From CAJXYS01 sp913063035 (GTDB taxonomy: Bacteria > Pseudomonadota > Alphaproteobacteria > Rhodobacterales > Rhodobacteraceae): DNA of 64,000 nt. Every line of letters starts with the position of its first letter. The first letter of the stretch is position 1. The stretch covers positions 124,001 through 188,000 of the forward strand of contig NZ_JBOCEG010000004.1 of the NCBI RefSeq assembly GCF_050586465.1, given 5' to 3'. The notes beneath the pieces are model-generated. The model saw only the letters and a program-made list of their open reading frames with translations, did not search any database and was not told where the DNA came from. Made by a program: the position numbers and the translations under genes. Shown here one piece after another: positions 53,418 to 62,514 of this stretch.

Positions 53418-55136
53418 ATGCCGTATCATGCACCTGTACCGGACTACCGGTTCATTCTCGAGCACGTGGTCGGTTTCGACCGCCTCCGCGCGACCGAACG
53501 TTTCGCCGAGAGTACCGCGGACGTGACGGATGCCATCCTCGAAGAGGCCGCGCGGCTCGCCAACGAGGTGCTCGCGCCGCTGCAGCGCGCGGGGGATCAG
53601 CATCCCGCCGTGCTCGAGAACGGCGTGGTGCGCACGACGCCCGGCTTTGCCGAGGCCTATCGCGCCATCGCCGCCGGCGGCTGGGTCGGGATGTCGGCCG
53701 GGCCGGCGCATGGCGGCATGGACCTGCCGCAGAGCCTGACGACCGCCGTGAACGAGATGATGTCGGGCGCCTGCCTCGCGATCCAGATCGCGCCGCTGAT
53801 GACCCAGGGGCAGATCGAGGCGCTGGAGCACCATGCCAGCGACGAGATCAAGGCGCTCTACCTGCCGAAGCTGATCACCGGCGAATGGTGCGGAACGATG
53901 AACCTGACCGAACCGCAGGCCGGATCGGACGTGGGGGCGCTGCGCACCAGGGCCGAACCCAAGGGCGACGGCACCTACGCGATCACCGGGCAGAAGATCT
54001 ACATCTCCTGGGGCGACAACGATTTCACGGAAAACGTCTGCCACCTGGTGCTGGCGCGGCTGCCGGACGGGCCGCCGGGCACCAAGGGGATCAGCCTTTT
54101 CATGGTGCCGAAACGCATTCCCGACGCCGACGGCACGCCGGGGCCGGCCAACAGCCTGCGGGTCGTCTCGCTCGAGCACAAGATGGGTCTGCACGGCTCG
54201 CCCACCGCCGTCATGGAATATGACGGCGCGACCGGCTGGCTGGTCGGCGCGCCGCACAAGGGCATGGCGGCGATGTTCACCATGATGAACAACGCGCGCC
54301 TGGGCGTCGGCGTGCAGGGCATCGGCGTGGCGGAGGCCGCCTGCCAGCACGCGCTGGCCTACGCGCGCGACCGGCGTCAGGGCCCGTCACCGCTTGAAGA
54401 TGGCACCGGCACGATCCTCGATCATGCGGATGTGCGCCGGATGCTGGCCGAGATGAAGGCGCAGACCTTCGCCGCCCGCGCCATCGCCTTCGACAACGCG
54501 GTGGCCATCGACATGGCGCATGCCACGGGCGACGCCGCCTGGCAGGCCCGCGCGGCCTTCCTGACGCCGATTTCCAAGGCCTATGGGACCGAGACCGGGA
54601 TCGATGTCGCCTCCACCGGGGTGCAGGTGCATGGCGGCATGGGCTATATCGAGGAGACCGGCGCGGCGCAGTATCTGCGCGACGTGCGGGTGACGGCGAT
54701 CTACGAGGGCACCAACGGCATCCAGGCGATGGACCTCGTCGGACGCAAGCTGTCGGACGGGGGCGCGGCGGCCTTTGCGCTCCTGGCCGAGATCGGCCAG
54801 ACCGCCGCCCGCGCCGAGGAAGAGTTGCCGGATCTCGCGGCGTTCCTCGCCTCGGCCGAGGCGACCCTGACGGCGACGACGAGCTGGCTCCTGGAACAGG
54901 GAGAGATCAACGACCGTTTCGCCGGGGCCGTGCCCTATCTGCGGGCCTTCGCACTGGTGCTGGGCGGGCATTACCACCTGCGCGCCGCCCTGGCCGAGGG
55001 CGGGCAGGGGCCGCGCACCGCGCTGGCGCGGCTCTTCATCCGGCGGATGCTGCCGGCCCATGACGCGCTCTGCGCCGCGGTGCGCGAGGGGGCCGCCGGT
55101 CTTTACGCGCTCTCGGACGAGGATCTTGTCGCGTGA
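53418..55136 (+). CDS. Acyl-CoA dehydrogenase (long type with N- and C-terminal domains)
   Basis: The start at 53418 follows GGGAGGG. The 572-residue enzyme begins MPYHAPVPDYRFILEHVVGF, typical of the ACAD_N domain fusion, has the FAD/acyl-binding core (MNLTEPQAGSDVGALRTRAE), the catalytic Glu in AIYEGTNGIQAMDLVGRKL and a helical C-terminal extension. It resembles DmdC-like or other fatty-acyl-CoA dehydrogenases of marine alphaproteobacteria, but the substrate is not decided by the sequence. The stop overlaps the next start by 4 bp. Confidence 0.9.
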   Translation: MPYHAPVPDYRFILEHVVGFDRLRATERFAESTADVTDAILEEAARLANEVLAPLQRAGDQHPAVLENGVVRTTPGFAEAYRAIAAGGWVGMSAGPAHGGMDLPQSLTTAVNEMMSGACLAIQIAPLMTQGQIEALEHHASDEIKALYLPKLITGEWCGTMNLTEPQAGSDVGALRTRAEPKGDGTYAITGQKIYISWGDNDFTENVCHLVLARLPDGPPGTKGISLFMVPKRIPDADGTPGPANSLRVVSLEHKMGLHGSPTAVMEYDGATGWLVGAPHKGMAAMFTMMNNARLGVGVQGIGVAEAACQHALAYARDRRQGPSPLEDGTGTILDHADVRRMLAEMKAQTFAARAIAFDNAVAIDMAHATGDAAWQARAAFLTPISKAYGTETGIDVASTGVQVHGGMGYIEETGAAQYLRDVRVTAIYEGTNGIQAMDLVGRKLSDGGAAAFALLAEIGQTAARAEEELPDLAAFLASAEATLTATTSWLLEQGEINDRFAGAVPYLRAFALVLGGHYHLRAALAEGGQGPRTALARLFIRRMLPAHDALCAAVREGAAGLYALSDEDLVA

Positions 55137-56185
55137 TGGATGGGGGACAGGCCCCGCTCGGCTACCCGCACCCGGTGCCGCCGGCCGAGGCCGAGGCGAT
55201 CGAGGTCGCGGACGGCATCCTCTGGCTGCGTCTGCCGCTGCCGATGCGGCTCGATCACGTCAATGTCTACGCCCTGCGCGAGGCCGATGGCTGGACCGTG
55301 ATAGACACGGGTTTCGCCACCCGGCGCGCCCGGGCGATCTGGGCGAAGATCCTCGAGGGCCCGCTCGAGGGGCGCCCGGTGAAACGGGTCGTCATGACCC
55401 ATCACCACCCCGATCATGTCGGGCTGGTCGGCTGGTTCCAGCGCGACCACGGGGCGGATCTGCTGTCCACCCGCACGGCCTGGCTTTTCGCGCGGATGCT
55501 CACGCTCGACGTGCAGGACCGCCCCGCGCCGGAAACCCTGGCGCATTGGCGCGCCGGCGGCATGGATCCGGCGCTCTATGAGAAACGGGCGGCGGAGCGG
55601 CCTTTCAACTTCGCCGACGTGGTGGCGCCGATGCCGCTGGGGTTCACGCGGATCGCGCAGGGCGAAGTCGTGACGATGGGCGGCCGGGACTGGGAGGTGC
55701 ATACCGGCAACGGCCATGCCCCCGAACACGCGACCTTCTGGTGCCGCGACGCGGCGCTCGTGATCGCCGGTGACCAGATCCTGCCGTCGATCTCGCCCAA
55801 CCTGGGCGTCTACGCGACCGAGCCCGAGGCCGACCCGGTGGCGGACTGGCTCGAGTCCTGCACCCGTCTCGCGCGGCTGGCGCGCGAGGGTCATCTCGTC
55901 CTGCCGGGCCACAAGCTGCCCTTCACCGGGCTGCCGACGCGCATGGGACAACTGATCGACAATCATCATGGTGCGCTGGAGCGGCTGCGCCATGCGCTCG
56001 CCGCGCCCCGGACGGCCGCGGAGTGTTTCCCGCCGCTTTTCAAGCGCGAGATCGGCGAGGGCGAGTACGGGCTCGCGCTGGTCGAGGCCATCGGCCATCT
56101 CAACCACCTTCACCGCCGGGGCGAGGTCACGCGCAGGCGTCGCGCGGATGGCGCCTGGCTTTGGCAACGCGCTGGCGTGGAGTGA
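55133..56185 (+). CDS. Metallo-beta-lactamase-fold hydrolase
   Basis: The ATG overlaps the dehydrogenase stop. The 350-residue product has the metal motif MTHHHPDHVGLVGWF (H-x-H-x-D-H), GNGHAPEHATFW, the Asp in VIAGDQILPSISPN and a late His in LPGHKLPF. The C-terminal helix bundle resembles the BLACT winged domain. It probably hydrolyses a thioester or similar, possibly for the adjacent acyl-CoA pathway. Confidence 0.87.
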   Translation: MMDGGQAPLGYPHPVPPAEAEAIEVADGILWLRLPLPMRLDHVNVYALREADGWTVIDTGFATRRARAIWAKILEGPLEGRPVKRVVMTHHHPDHVGLVGWFQRDHGADLLSTRTAWLFARMLTLDVQDRPAPETLAHWRAGGMDPALYEKRAAERPFNFADVVAPMPLGFTRIAQGEVVTMGGRDWEVHTGNGHAPEHATFWCRDAALVIAGDQILPSISPNLGVYATEPEADPVADWLESCTRLARLAREGHLVLPGHKLPFTGLPTRMGQLIDNHHGALERLRHALAAPRTAAECFPPLFKREIGEGEYGLALVEAIGHLNHLHRRGEVTRRRRADGAWLWQRAGVE

Positions 56186-56270
56186 CGCAGGGCGCACGGA
56201 AACGGGTGACAGCCCCGCGGGAATATTCTATCTCCGGAAACGACAGACATTGCTTCAGACGAGGACGACG

Positions 56271-56405
56271 ATGGCGGAGCACAAGCACGGCGAGATGGAC
56301 GTCACCGAACACGAGAAGACCTTCGAGGGGTTCATTCGCTGGACGATCTATGTCGCGGCCTTTTCCATCGCTGTGCTGATCTTCCTGGCGATCTTCAACA
56401 GCTGA
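56271..56405 (+). CDS. aa3-type cytochrome c oxidase subunit IV
   Basis: A 44-residue protein begins MAEHKHGEMDVTEHEKTFEG with one transmembrane helix (WTIYVAAFSIAVLIFLAIF) at the end. This matches the small bacterial subunit IV of aa3 oxidases, as in Paracoccus and Rhodobacter, with the 'h.H..Mdi..He.Tf..Fi' start. GAGGAC precedes the ATG. It sits away from the other oxidase genes, as often seen. Confidence 0.85.
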   Translation: MAEHKHGEMDVTEHEKTFEGFIRWTIYVAAFSIAVLIFLAIFNS

Positions 56406-56432
56406 CGGGTCCGGCCCGCGCAGGAGCAGCCG

Positions 56433-57050
56433 ATGCGCCGCATCCCGACCGCTCTTATTGCCCTGGGGCTTATGCTGGCGGGTTGCGCGGAAAAGGTCTG
56501 GGCACCGCAGGACGCGGTCGACCGTGCGCGCTACAGCCATGATGCGCCGGCCTCGATCACGCTGATCACGGTGATCAACAACCGGTCCGACGAAGGCGGT
56601 CACGCCGCGCTGCTCATCAATGGCTCGGAACGGGTGATCTTCGATCCCGCCGGCACCTGGTGGCACCGCACCGTGCCCGAGCGTAACGACGTGCTCTACG
56701 GGATCACGCCGACCATGCTGGACTTCTACCTGGACTACCACGCGCGCGAGACATGGCGCGTCGTTCTGCAGGAAAAGCAGGTCCCGCGCGAGGTCGCGGA
56801 CATGGCGATCCGCCGGGTGGAAGCCTATGGCGCGGTGCCAAAGACCCAGTGCAGCGTGGCCACGACCCGTATCCTGCGCGACATCCCCGGCTTCGAGGGC
56901 GTCGCGCGGAATTTCTGGCCCCACAGGGCCCGCCGGGATTTCGCTCAGATCGCGGGCGTCGCGGAAAGCGTGATCCGCGATGACGACGACGCCAGGAACG
57001 GGGATCTCCTCGCGGCGCAGCAGACGGCGATGGCCAAGCAAACCCCCTGA
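56433..57050 (+). CDS. Lipoprotein with possible permuted papain-like fold
   Basis: The 205-residue lipoprotein has a lipobox LAGC18. The mature domain contains His57 in SDEGGHAALLINGSERVIFD and Cys140 in KTQCSVATTRILRD. A conserved His-strand before a late Cys-helix is the inverted order seen in circularly permuted NlpC/P60-like or amidase enzymes. That assignment is inference from motif order. It lies 27 bp after the oxidase subunit IV gene. Confidence 0.6.
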   Translation: MRRIPTALIALGLMLAGCAEKVWAPQDAVDRARYSHDAPASITLITVINNRSDEGGHAALLINGSERVIFDPAGTWWHRTVPERNDVLYGITPTMLDFYLDYHARETWRVVLQEKQVPREVADMAIRRVEAYGAVPKTQCSVATTRILRDIPGFEGVARNFWPHRARRDFAQIAGVAESVIRDDDDARNGDLLAAQQTAMAKQTP

Positions 57051-57070
57051 GCCGCGCAAGGACGACAGGC

Positions 57071-57104
57071 AAAAAGAAACCCCCGCGGCGTCAGCCCCGG
57101 GGGT
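57071..57104 (-). terminator. Rho-independent terminator of rpsU
   Basis: On the leftward strand ACCCCCG...CGGGGGT forms a perfect 7-bp GC-rich stem, followed by TTCTTTTT. It starts 50 bp after the rpsU stop. Confidence 0.85.
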
Positions 57105-57153
57105 GGTGCGTGCGGCGGATCGCCCCGCCGGTTCGCTTGCCGTCAGGCGGCGA

Positions 57154-57360
57154 TCAGAGAAGGCCTTCGCGCTGAGCCTTCTTGCGGGCCAGTTTCCGCG
57201 CGCGGCGGATGGCCTCGGCCTGTTCGCGGGCGCGCTTCTCGGACGGTTTCTCGTAATGCTGCCGCAGCTTCATTTCCCGAAACACGCCTTCGCGCTGAAG
57301 CTTCTTCTTCAGGGCGCGCAGCGCCTGGTCGACATTGTTGTCGCGAACCGATACCTGCAT
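57154..57360 (-). CDS. rpsU: 30S ribosomal protein S21
   Basis: The 68-residue basic protein starts MQVSVRDNNVDQALRALKKK and has KPSEKRAREQAEAIRRARK, both typical for S21. It binds the 3' region of 16S rRNA and assists initiation. The ribosome site AAGGTGG lies just upstream of the ATG and a strong terminator follows the stop, so it is a monocistronic unit divergent from coq9. Confidence 0.96.
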   Translation of the reverse strand: MQVSVRDNNVDQALRALKKKLQREGVFREMKLRQHYEKPSEKRAREQAEAIRRARKLARKKAQREGLL

Positions 57361-57469
57361 GTGGTGTCACCACCTTTCCGTGTTAGAGTTGCTCAAATCG
57401 CAGGAGGTGGTCCTATAGCAAACGCCCGCTAGCTTGTCCACACGTGACACGCAACAGGAGGCAGACAGC

Positions 57470-58180
57470 ATGACCGATCCGCACGCCGACCCCGATGGGC
57501 TCGCCGGCATCCGTGACAGGCTGCTCGACGCGGCCCTGCCGCACGTGCCGTTCGACGGCTGGACCCAGGCCACGTTCGATGCCGCGGTCACCGATTCGGA
57601 CGTCGACCCGGCGCTCGCCCGCGCCGCCTTTCCGCGCGGGGCGGTCGACATGGCGCTGGCGTTCCACTACCGCGGTGACGCGCTGATGGTCCAGCGGATC
57701 GCAGAGGCCGACCTGGCCCAGATGCGCTTTCGCGACCGGGTCGCGGCGGCGATCCGGTTCCGGCTCGAGGCGATGGAGATGGACAAGGAGGCCGTGCGCC
57801 GCGGCGCGACCCTCTTCGCGCTGCCGAACCATGCCGCCGACGGCGCCGGTGCGATCTGGCACACCGCCGACGCGATCTGGACGGCGCTTGGCGACACCGC
57901 GCGCGACTACAACTGGTACACCAAGCGCGCGACGCTCTCGGCGGTCTATTCCTCCACCGTGCTCTACTGGCTCGGCGACGATTCGCCGGGCCATCAGGCG
58001 ACGTGGGAGTTTCTCGACCGCCGGATCGACAACGTCATGTCCTTCGAGGGCGTCAAGGGCAAGGTGATGAAGTCGCCGCTGGGCCGCGTTCTGGAAAAAG
58101 GACCGCTCCGCCTGCTTGACCGCGTCCGCGCGCCGGACCAAACCTTCCGCGAGAACGCGCCGGGATGGACCCGCCGCTAG
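57470..58180 (+). CDS. coq9: COQ9-family ubiquinone biosynthesis protein
   Basis: The ATG at 57470 follows AGGAGG. The 236-residue protein has a TetR-like helical fold and the COQ9 core RGATLFALPNHAADGA, DAIWTALGDTARDYNWYTKR and YWLGDDSPG. COQ9 binds lipids and helps the hydroxylase step of ubiquinone synthesis in eukaryotes, and the alphaproteobacterial homologue likely has a related role. ubiA is 20 kb away. Confidence 0.9.
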   Translation: MTDPHADPDGLAGIRDRLLDAALPHVPFDGWTQATFDAAVTDSDVDPALARAAFPRGAVDMALAFHYRGDALMVQRIAEADLAQMRFRDRVAAAIRFRLEAMEMDKEAVRRGATLFALPNHAADGAGAIWHTADAIWTALGDTARDYNWYTKRATLSAVYSSTVLYWLGDDSPGHQATWEFLDRRIDNVMSFEGVKGKVMKSPLGRVLEKGPLRLLDRVRAPDQTFRENAPGWTRR

Positions 58181-58199
58181 AACCGCGAAGGAGAGGTCA

Positions 58200-59054
58200 T
58201 TGGCTGTCGGGAAAGAAATCGTCACCTGGTACGAGGGCAAATGGCACAAGGGCAACGCGCCGATCATCGGCGCCGCGGACCACGTGGCATGGCTCGGCAG
58301 CCAGGTGTTCGACGGCGCCCGGCAGTTCGAGGGGGTGCGCCCGGACCTCGACCTGCACAGCCAGCGTATCATCCGGTCGGCCGAGGCCATGGGCATGGTG
58401 CCCCCGGTCGATGCCGGGACCGTGCACGGCCTGATGGAAGAGGGCTGCGCCCATTTCGCGCCGGATGCCGCGCTTTATCTCCGCCCGATGATGTGGGCGC
58501 GCGAGGGCACGCCCGGCATCATCGATATCGACCCCGGGTCGACCGGTTTCGCCGTTTGCCTCGAGACCCTGCCGATGCCGGAGCCGGGGGATTTCAGCCT
58601 GACCGTCTCTCCCTATTGCCGGCCCCGTCCCGACATGGCGCTGACCGAGGCCAAGGCGGGCTCGCTCTATGCCAATAACGGGCGGATCATGGCCGAGGCC
58701 CGGAAGCGCGGCTTTCACAACGCGCTCTCGCTCGACATCGACGGCCACGTCGCCGAGACCGCCTCGACCAATGTCTTTATGGTCCGCGACGGCGAGGTGC
58801 TGACCCCGGTGCCGAACGGCACCTTCCTGAACGGGCTGACACGGCAGCGGGTGATCGCGCTGCTGCGCGCCGCGGGCCACACCGTCACCGAGGCCAGCCT
58901 GACCGTCGCGGATTTCCGCGCCGCCGACGAGATCTTCGTCACCGGCAATATCGCCAAGGTGATGCCGGTCGCGCGCTTCGACGACCGCACCCTGCCGCAG
59001 CATTTCGGCCTGCAGCTGCGCGAGATGTACTGGGACTGGGCCCATTCCAGGTAA
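58200..59054 (+). CDS. Class IV aminotransferase (branched-chain type)
   Basis: The start is a TTG with AAGGAGAGG a few bases upstream. The 284-residue PLP enzyme has VFDGARQFEGVRPDL, the PLP lysine in TEAKAGSLYANNGRIMAEA, GHVAETASTNVFMVRDG and TFLNGLTRQRVIALL, all features of the BCAT/D-amino-acid aminotransferase fold. It probably moves amino groups among branched-chain amino acids and 2-oxo acids, but other class IV substrates remain possible. Confidence 0.88.
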   Translation: MAVGKEIVTWYEGKWHKGNAPIIGAADHVAWLGSQVFDGARQFEGVRPDLDLHSQRIIRSAEAMGMVPPVDAGTVHGLMEEGCAHFAPDAALYLRPMMWAREGTPGIIDIDPGSTGFAVCLETLPMPEPGDFSLTVSPYCRPRPDMALTEAKAGSLYANNGRIMAEARKRGFHNALSLDIDGHVAETASTNVFMVRDGEVLTPVPNGTFLNGLTRQRVIALLRAAGHTVTEASLTVADFRAADEIFVTGNIAKVMPVARFDDRTLPQHFGLQLREMYWDWAHSR

Positions 59055-59064
59055 GGAGACCCGC

Positions 59065-60063
59065 ATGACCCTGCCCGAGACGATGCGCGCCGTGGAAATC
59101 TCCGAACCGGGCGGCCCCGAGGTGCTGCGCCCGGTGACCCGCCCCGTGCCGGTGCCCGGCCCTGGACAGATCCTGATCCGTAACGCCTATGCCGGGGTGA
59201 ACCGCCCCGACGCGCTGCAGCGCGCGGGCGCCTACGCGCCGCCGCCGACGGCGTCGGACCTGCCCGGTCTCGAATCGGCAGGGTCCGTCGCCGCGGTCGG
59301 ACCGAATGTCAGCCGCTGGGCGGTCGGCGACCCGGTGACGGCACTCCTGCCGGGGGGCGGCTATGCCGAGTACGCGGTCACCCACCAGGACCACGCGCTG
59401 CCCGTTCCCGCGGGCCTGCCTTTGGATCGCGCCGCGGCGCTCTGCGAGACCTACTACACCGTCTGGAGCAACGTGTTCATGCGCGGCCGGCTTACCGGCG
59501 GCGAGGTGTTCCTCGTCCATGGCGGATCGTCGGGCATCGGCACCACGGCCATCCAGCTGGCCCGTCATTTCGGCGCCCGCGTGCTGACGACCGCCGGGTC
59601 CGACGAGAAATGCGCGCTCTGCCGCGATCTCGGCGCCCAGCGCGCGATCAACTACCGCGAGACGGACTTCGTCGCCGCCGTGAAGGACGCCACCGACGGG
59701 CGGGGCGCCGACCTGATCCTCGACATGGTGGGCGGCGACTATATCCCGCGCAACGTCAAGGCGCTGGCCGACGACGGCCGGCTGGTGCAGATCGCCTTCC
59801 TGTCCGGCCCCAAGGTCGACCTGAATTTCGCCCAGGTCATGGCGCGTCGGCTGACGATCACCGGATCGACGCTCAGGCCGCAATCGGATCTCGCCAAGGC
59901 GCGAATCGCCGACGAGCTTCGGACCCGTGTCTGGCCTCTGCTCGAGACCGGCGCCGTCGGGCCGGTGATGGACTCGGAATTTCCGCTGGAGAAGGCCGCC
60001 GCCGCCCATGCCCGGATGGAAGGCTCCACCCACATGGGCAAGATCGTCCTGAAGATCGCCTAG
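59065..60063 (+). CDS. NAD(P)H-quinone oxidoreductase (zinc-less MDR)
   Basis: The 332-residue product has a GroES-like N-terminal domain (IRNAYAGVNRPDALQRAGAY) and a Rossmann fold (VHGGSSGIGTTAIQLARHFG), without the zinc cysteines of alcohol dehydrogenases. This is the quinone-oxidoreductase/PIG3 type, reducing quinones or enones with NADPH. Its stop overlaps the convergent RNase gene by 4 bp. Confidence 0.88.
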   Translation: MTLPETMRAVEISEPGGPEVLRPVTRPVPVPGPGQILIRNAYAGVNRPDALQRAGAYAPPPTASDLPGLESAGSVAAVGPNVSRWAVGDPVTALLPGGGYAEYAVTHQDHALPVPAGLPLDRAAALCETYYTVWSNVFMRGRLTGGEVFLVHGGSSGIGTTAIQLARHFGARVLTTAGSDEKCALCRDLGAQRAINYRETDFVAAVKDATDGRGADLILDMVGGDYIPRNVKALADDGRLVQIAFLSGPKVDLNFAQVMARRLTITGSTLRPQSDLAKARIADELRTRVWPLLETGAVGPVMDSEFPLEKAAAAHARMEGSTHMGKIVLKIA

Positions 60064-60689
60064 CGGACCGGCGGCATCCGGGCCGCGCGCGCCCGGCAAT
60101 CGCGCACCACGTCCGCGCCGCAGGGGCGCGGCGCGAGATCCTTCGTCAGGCATATCCGCGCTTCCTGGATGTGGCCGTTCTTGCAGGTGATGGTCACCAT
60201 GTCCGCCGTCCAGCCGGGATTCGCGGCGAGAAAGGCGCGCTCCACCTCTGCGGGCGCGAGCCGCGCCGGGCGGTCCGGCTGGCGGAGCGCCGCGGGCCGG
60301 CGCACGCGCGTCCAGGCCCGGCGCGCCGCGTCGAAATAGGCCCCGGCGGCGAGACCCGAACAGCGCCCGTGCTTTTCCCACTGGTAGCGGACCAGCCCGG
60401 CCGAGCCCATGATCGGCACCATCGCGCGGATCTCCGACCGGGACGGGGCGCGCGCGTCGCTGTCGCACCAGGCCGGCCAGCCGGTCTCGTGCTGCGGCCA
60501 GAGCCCGTGCAGGACAAAGCCGTGACCGCGGCGCGGATCGCATTGCGCGGCGCCGCGCGCGTCGCCCTCCAGCGCGCACCAGCTCGGGCTCCAGGACAGG
60601 GCCATCACGTAGTAGTCGAAATCGCCGGGGCGGTCCGACCCGGCCCGGGCCATCCCCGCCATCAGCAGCAGCGCCAGGATAACGCGCAT
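60060..60689 (-). CDS. Exported ribonuclease T2
   Basis: The 209-residue product has a signal peptide (MRVILALLLMAGMARAG), the CAS1 motif HGLWPQ (61-66) and CAS2 WEKHGRC (104-110) with the catalytic His and Glu. Eight cysteines fit disulfides. It would degrade RNA in the periplasm or outside the cell. The start is one of two adjacent ATGs; GGGGG sits at the better distance from the second. The promoter would lie in the gap shared with trcR. Confidence 0.9.
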   Translation of the reverse strand: MRVILALLLMAGMARAGSDRPGDFDYYVMALSWSPSWCALEGDARGAAQCDPRRGHGFVLHGLWPQHETGWPAWCDSDARAPSRSEIRAMVPIMGSAGLVRYQWEKHGRCSGLAAGAYFDAARRAWTRVRRPAALRQPDRPARLAPAEVERAFLAANPGWTADMVTITCKNGHIQEARICLTKDLAPRPCGADVVRDCRARAARMPPVR

Positions 60690-60824
60690 CATTTCCCCCT
60701 TTGCATCCGGGTCGGTGGCGATTATATACGTCGCGACTTCCCCGTCATCGAGGAAACCGCGCCCGGTCCGGGCGCAGCCGACTTCCCGGCACGGGTGACG
60801 CATATCTGAAAGAGGGTTCCGAAC

Positions 60825-61598
60825 ATGGCCTATCCGATCATGGCGAAAGCCACCGCCGTCTGGCTCGTGGACAACACCACGCTCAGCTTCAAGCAGATCG
60901 CCGATTTCTGCGGCCTGCACGAGCTCGAGGTGCAGGGCATCGCGGATGGCGAGGTCGCGGCCGGGATAAAGGGCTTCGATCCCATCGCCAACAACCAGCT
61001 CGATCCCGAAGAGATCGAGCGGGGCGAAAAGGATCGCGCCTACAAGCTCAAGCTCAAGCACAACCCCGCCGCCGCCGGCGAGGAAAAGCGCCGCGGTCCG
61101 CGCTACACCCCGCTTTCCAAGCGCCAGGACCGACCCGCCGCGATCCTGTGGCTGGTGAAGTTTCACCCCGAACTGACCGACAGCCAGATTTCCAAGCTGG
61201 TCGGCACCACCAAGCCCACGATCCAGTCGATCCGCGAGCGCACGCACTGGAACATCCAGAACATCCAGCCCATCGACCCGGTGGCGCTGGGCCTCTGCAA
61301 ACAGACCGAGCTGGACGAGGCCGTGCGCAAAGCCGCGGCCAAGAAAGCCAAGGACGGCGAGCTGATGTCCGACGAGGAACGCCGCCGCCTGGTCTCGACC
61401 GAGCAGTCGCTCGAAATGGAGGCCGAACCGAAGATGCCGTCGAGCATCTCCGGGCTCGAGACCTTCACCCTCGGCGGCTCGGACGAGTCGGACAGCAGCG
61501 ACAAGGAAGAGACCCCGGTCGATGCCGACAGCCTCTTCAACCTGCCCGACTCCGACACGGACGCGGAAGACGACGAGGACGACACCGCCGGGCGCTGA
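60825..61598 (+). CDS. trcR: Cell-cycle transcriptional regulator TrcR (DUF1013)
   Basis: The 257-residue protein begins MAYPIMAKATAVWLVDNTTL, a strongly conserved DUF1013 start. It has two HTH-like segments (LSFKQIADFCGLHELEVQGI and LTDSQISKLVGTTKPTIQSI) and an acidic disordered C-terminus (SDESDSSDKEE). Named TrcR from alphaproteobacteria, it is linked to cell-cycle transcription. It is divergent from RNase T2 across a 135-bp gap. Confidence 0.9.
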   Translation: MAYPIMAKATAVWLVDNTTLSFKQIADFCGLHELEVQGIADGEVAAGIKGFDPIANNQLDPEEIERGEKDRAYKLKLKHNPAAAGEEKRRGPRYTPLSKRQDRPAAILWLVKFHPELTDSQISKLVGTTKPTIQSIRERTHWNIQNIQPIDPVALGLCKQTELDEAVRKAAAKKAKDGELMSDEERRRLVSTEQSLEMEAEPKMPSSISGLETFTLGGSDESDSSDKEETPVDADSLFNLPDSDTDAEDDEDDTAGR

Positions 61599-61648
61599 GC
61601 GTCGCGCCGGCTCCAAGTGGGCGAAATATCCCCGCCGGAGGCACCCGA

Positions 61649-61665
61649 GCGCCCCGCAGGGGCGC
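61649..61665. terminator. Hairpin between convergent trcR and the SDR gene
   Basis: GCGCCCC-GCA-GGGGCGC, a perfect 7-bp stem without a T tract. It may end transcription from both sides. Confidence 0.4.
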
Positions 61666-61704
61666 GAGAGAGAAGGCGTGGCGCGCGGACCCGCGCGCCG
61701 CATG

Positions 61705-62514
61705 TCAGTGGGCCGAGGCCACGACCGCGTCGAGGATCGACCGGCCGCCATCCACGCGCAGGATTTCCCCGGTAATGAAGCCCGCGCTGTCGGAGGCGAG
61801 GAATTGCGCGGCATCCGCGACCTCGCCCGGCGGCGCGATGCGCCCGAGCGGCGTCGCGGTGGTGATGGCGTCGCGCAGGTCGCTGTCGTCGCGCAGCGCC
61901 TGGCGCAGGCTCGCGCTCATCACGCTGCCGAAGGCGATGGCGTTCACCCGGATGCGGTGGGGCGCCAGCGCCACGGCCAGGGAGCGCGTCAACTGGTCGA
62001 GCGCGGCGCAGCTGACCGAGTAGGCCAGCAGGTCGGGCCGGGTCCGCTGCCCCGCCACCGATGACAGGTTGACGATCGCGCCGACCGTGCCTTCCTCCTC
62101 GCCGGACTCCTCGGCCTGGGCGATCATCCGCTTGGCCACAAGCTGGCTGAGCCGCAGATTGGCCAGGAGGTTCTGTTGCAAAAGCGTGTCGACGGAGTCG
62201 TCGTCGCGGTCGAGCGGGTCGGAGAACATGACCTGGCGCGACCCGTTGACCAGGATGTCCACGCGGTCGAAGGCGTCGATCGTGGCCGACAGAAGGTTGG
62301 CCTGGGTCAGCTTCTCGCGCAGGTCGCCGGCGAAGGCGCGCGCGGTGGAGGCGTCGGCGTCGCTCTTGCCGATCTCGTCCTTCAGCCGCGCCTCGTCCAT
62401 GTCGGCGAACATGACGTTGGCGCCGGCATCGACGAAGCGCCGCGCGATGGCAAGCCCGACGCCATTGGCGGCGCCGGTCACGATGGCGGTCTTGCCGGCT
62501 ACGGAAAAGGTCAT
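61705..62514 (-). CDS. SDR-family protein with catalytic Lys replaced by Cys
   Basis: The 269-residue Rossmann protein has TGAANGVGLA (13-22), VNLSSVAG (148-155), the tyrosine in AYSVSCAALDQL, and VNAIAFGSV. The usual YxxxK reads Tyr165-Ser-Val-Ser-Cys169. The Asn-Ala-Gly motif is also altered (LVNGSRQ). Standard SDR catalysis should be impaired, though cofactor binding looks intact. Its start overlaps the rsmC stop by 4 bp. Confidence 0.85.
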   Translation of the reverse strand: MTFSVAGKTAIVTGAANGVGLAIARRFVDAGANVMFADMDEARLKDEIGKSDADASTARAFAGDLREKLTQANLLSATIDAFDRVDILVNGSRQVMFSDPLDRDDDSVDTLLQQNLLANLRLSQLVAKRMIAQAEESGEEEGTVGAIVNLSSVAGQRTRPDLLAYSVSCAALDQLTRSLAVALAPHRIRVNAIAFGSVMSASLRQALRDDSDLRDAITTATPLGRIAPPGEVADAAQFLASDSAGFITGEILRVDGGRSILDAVVASAH

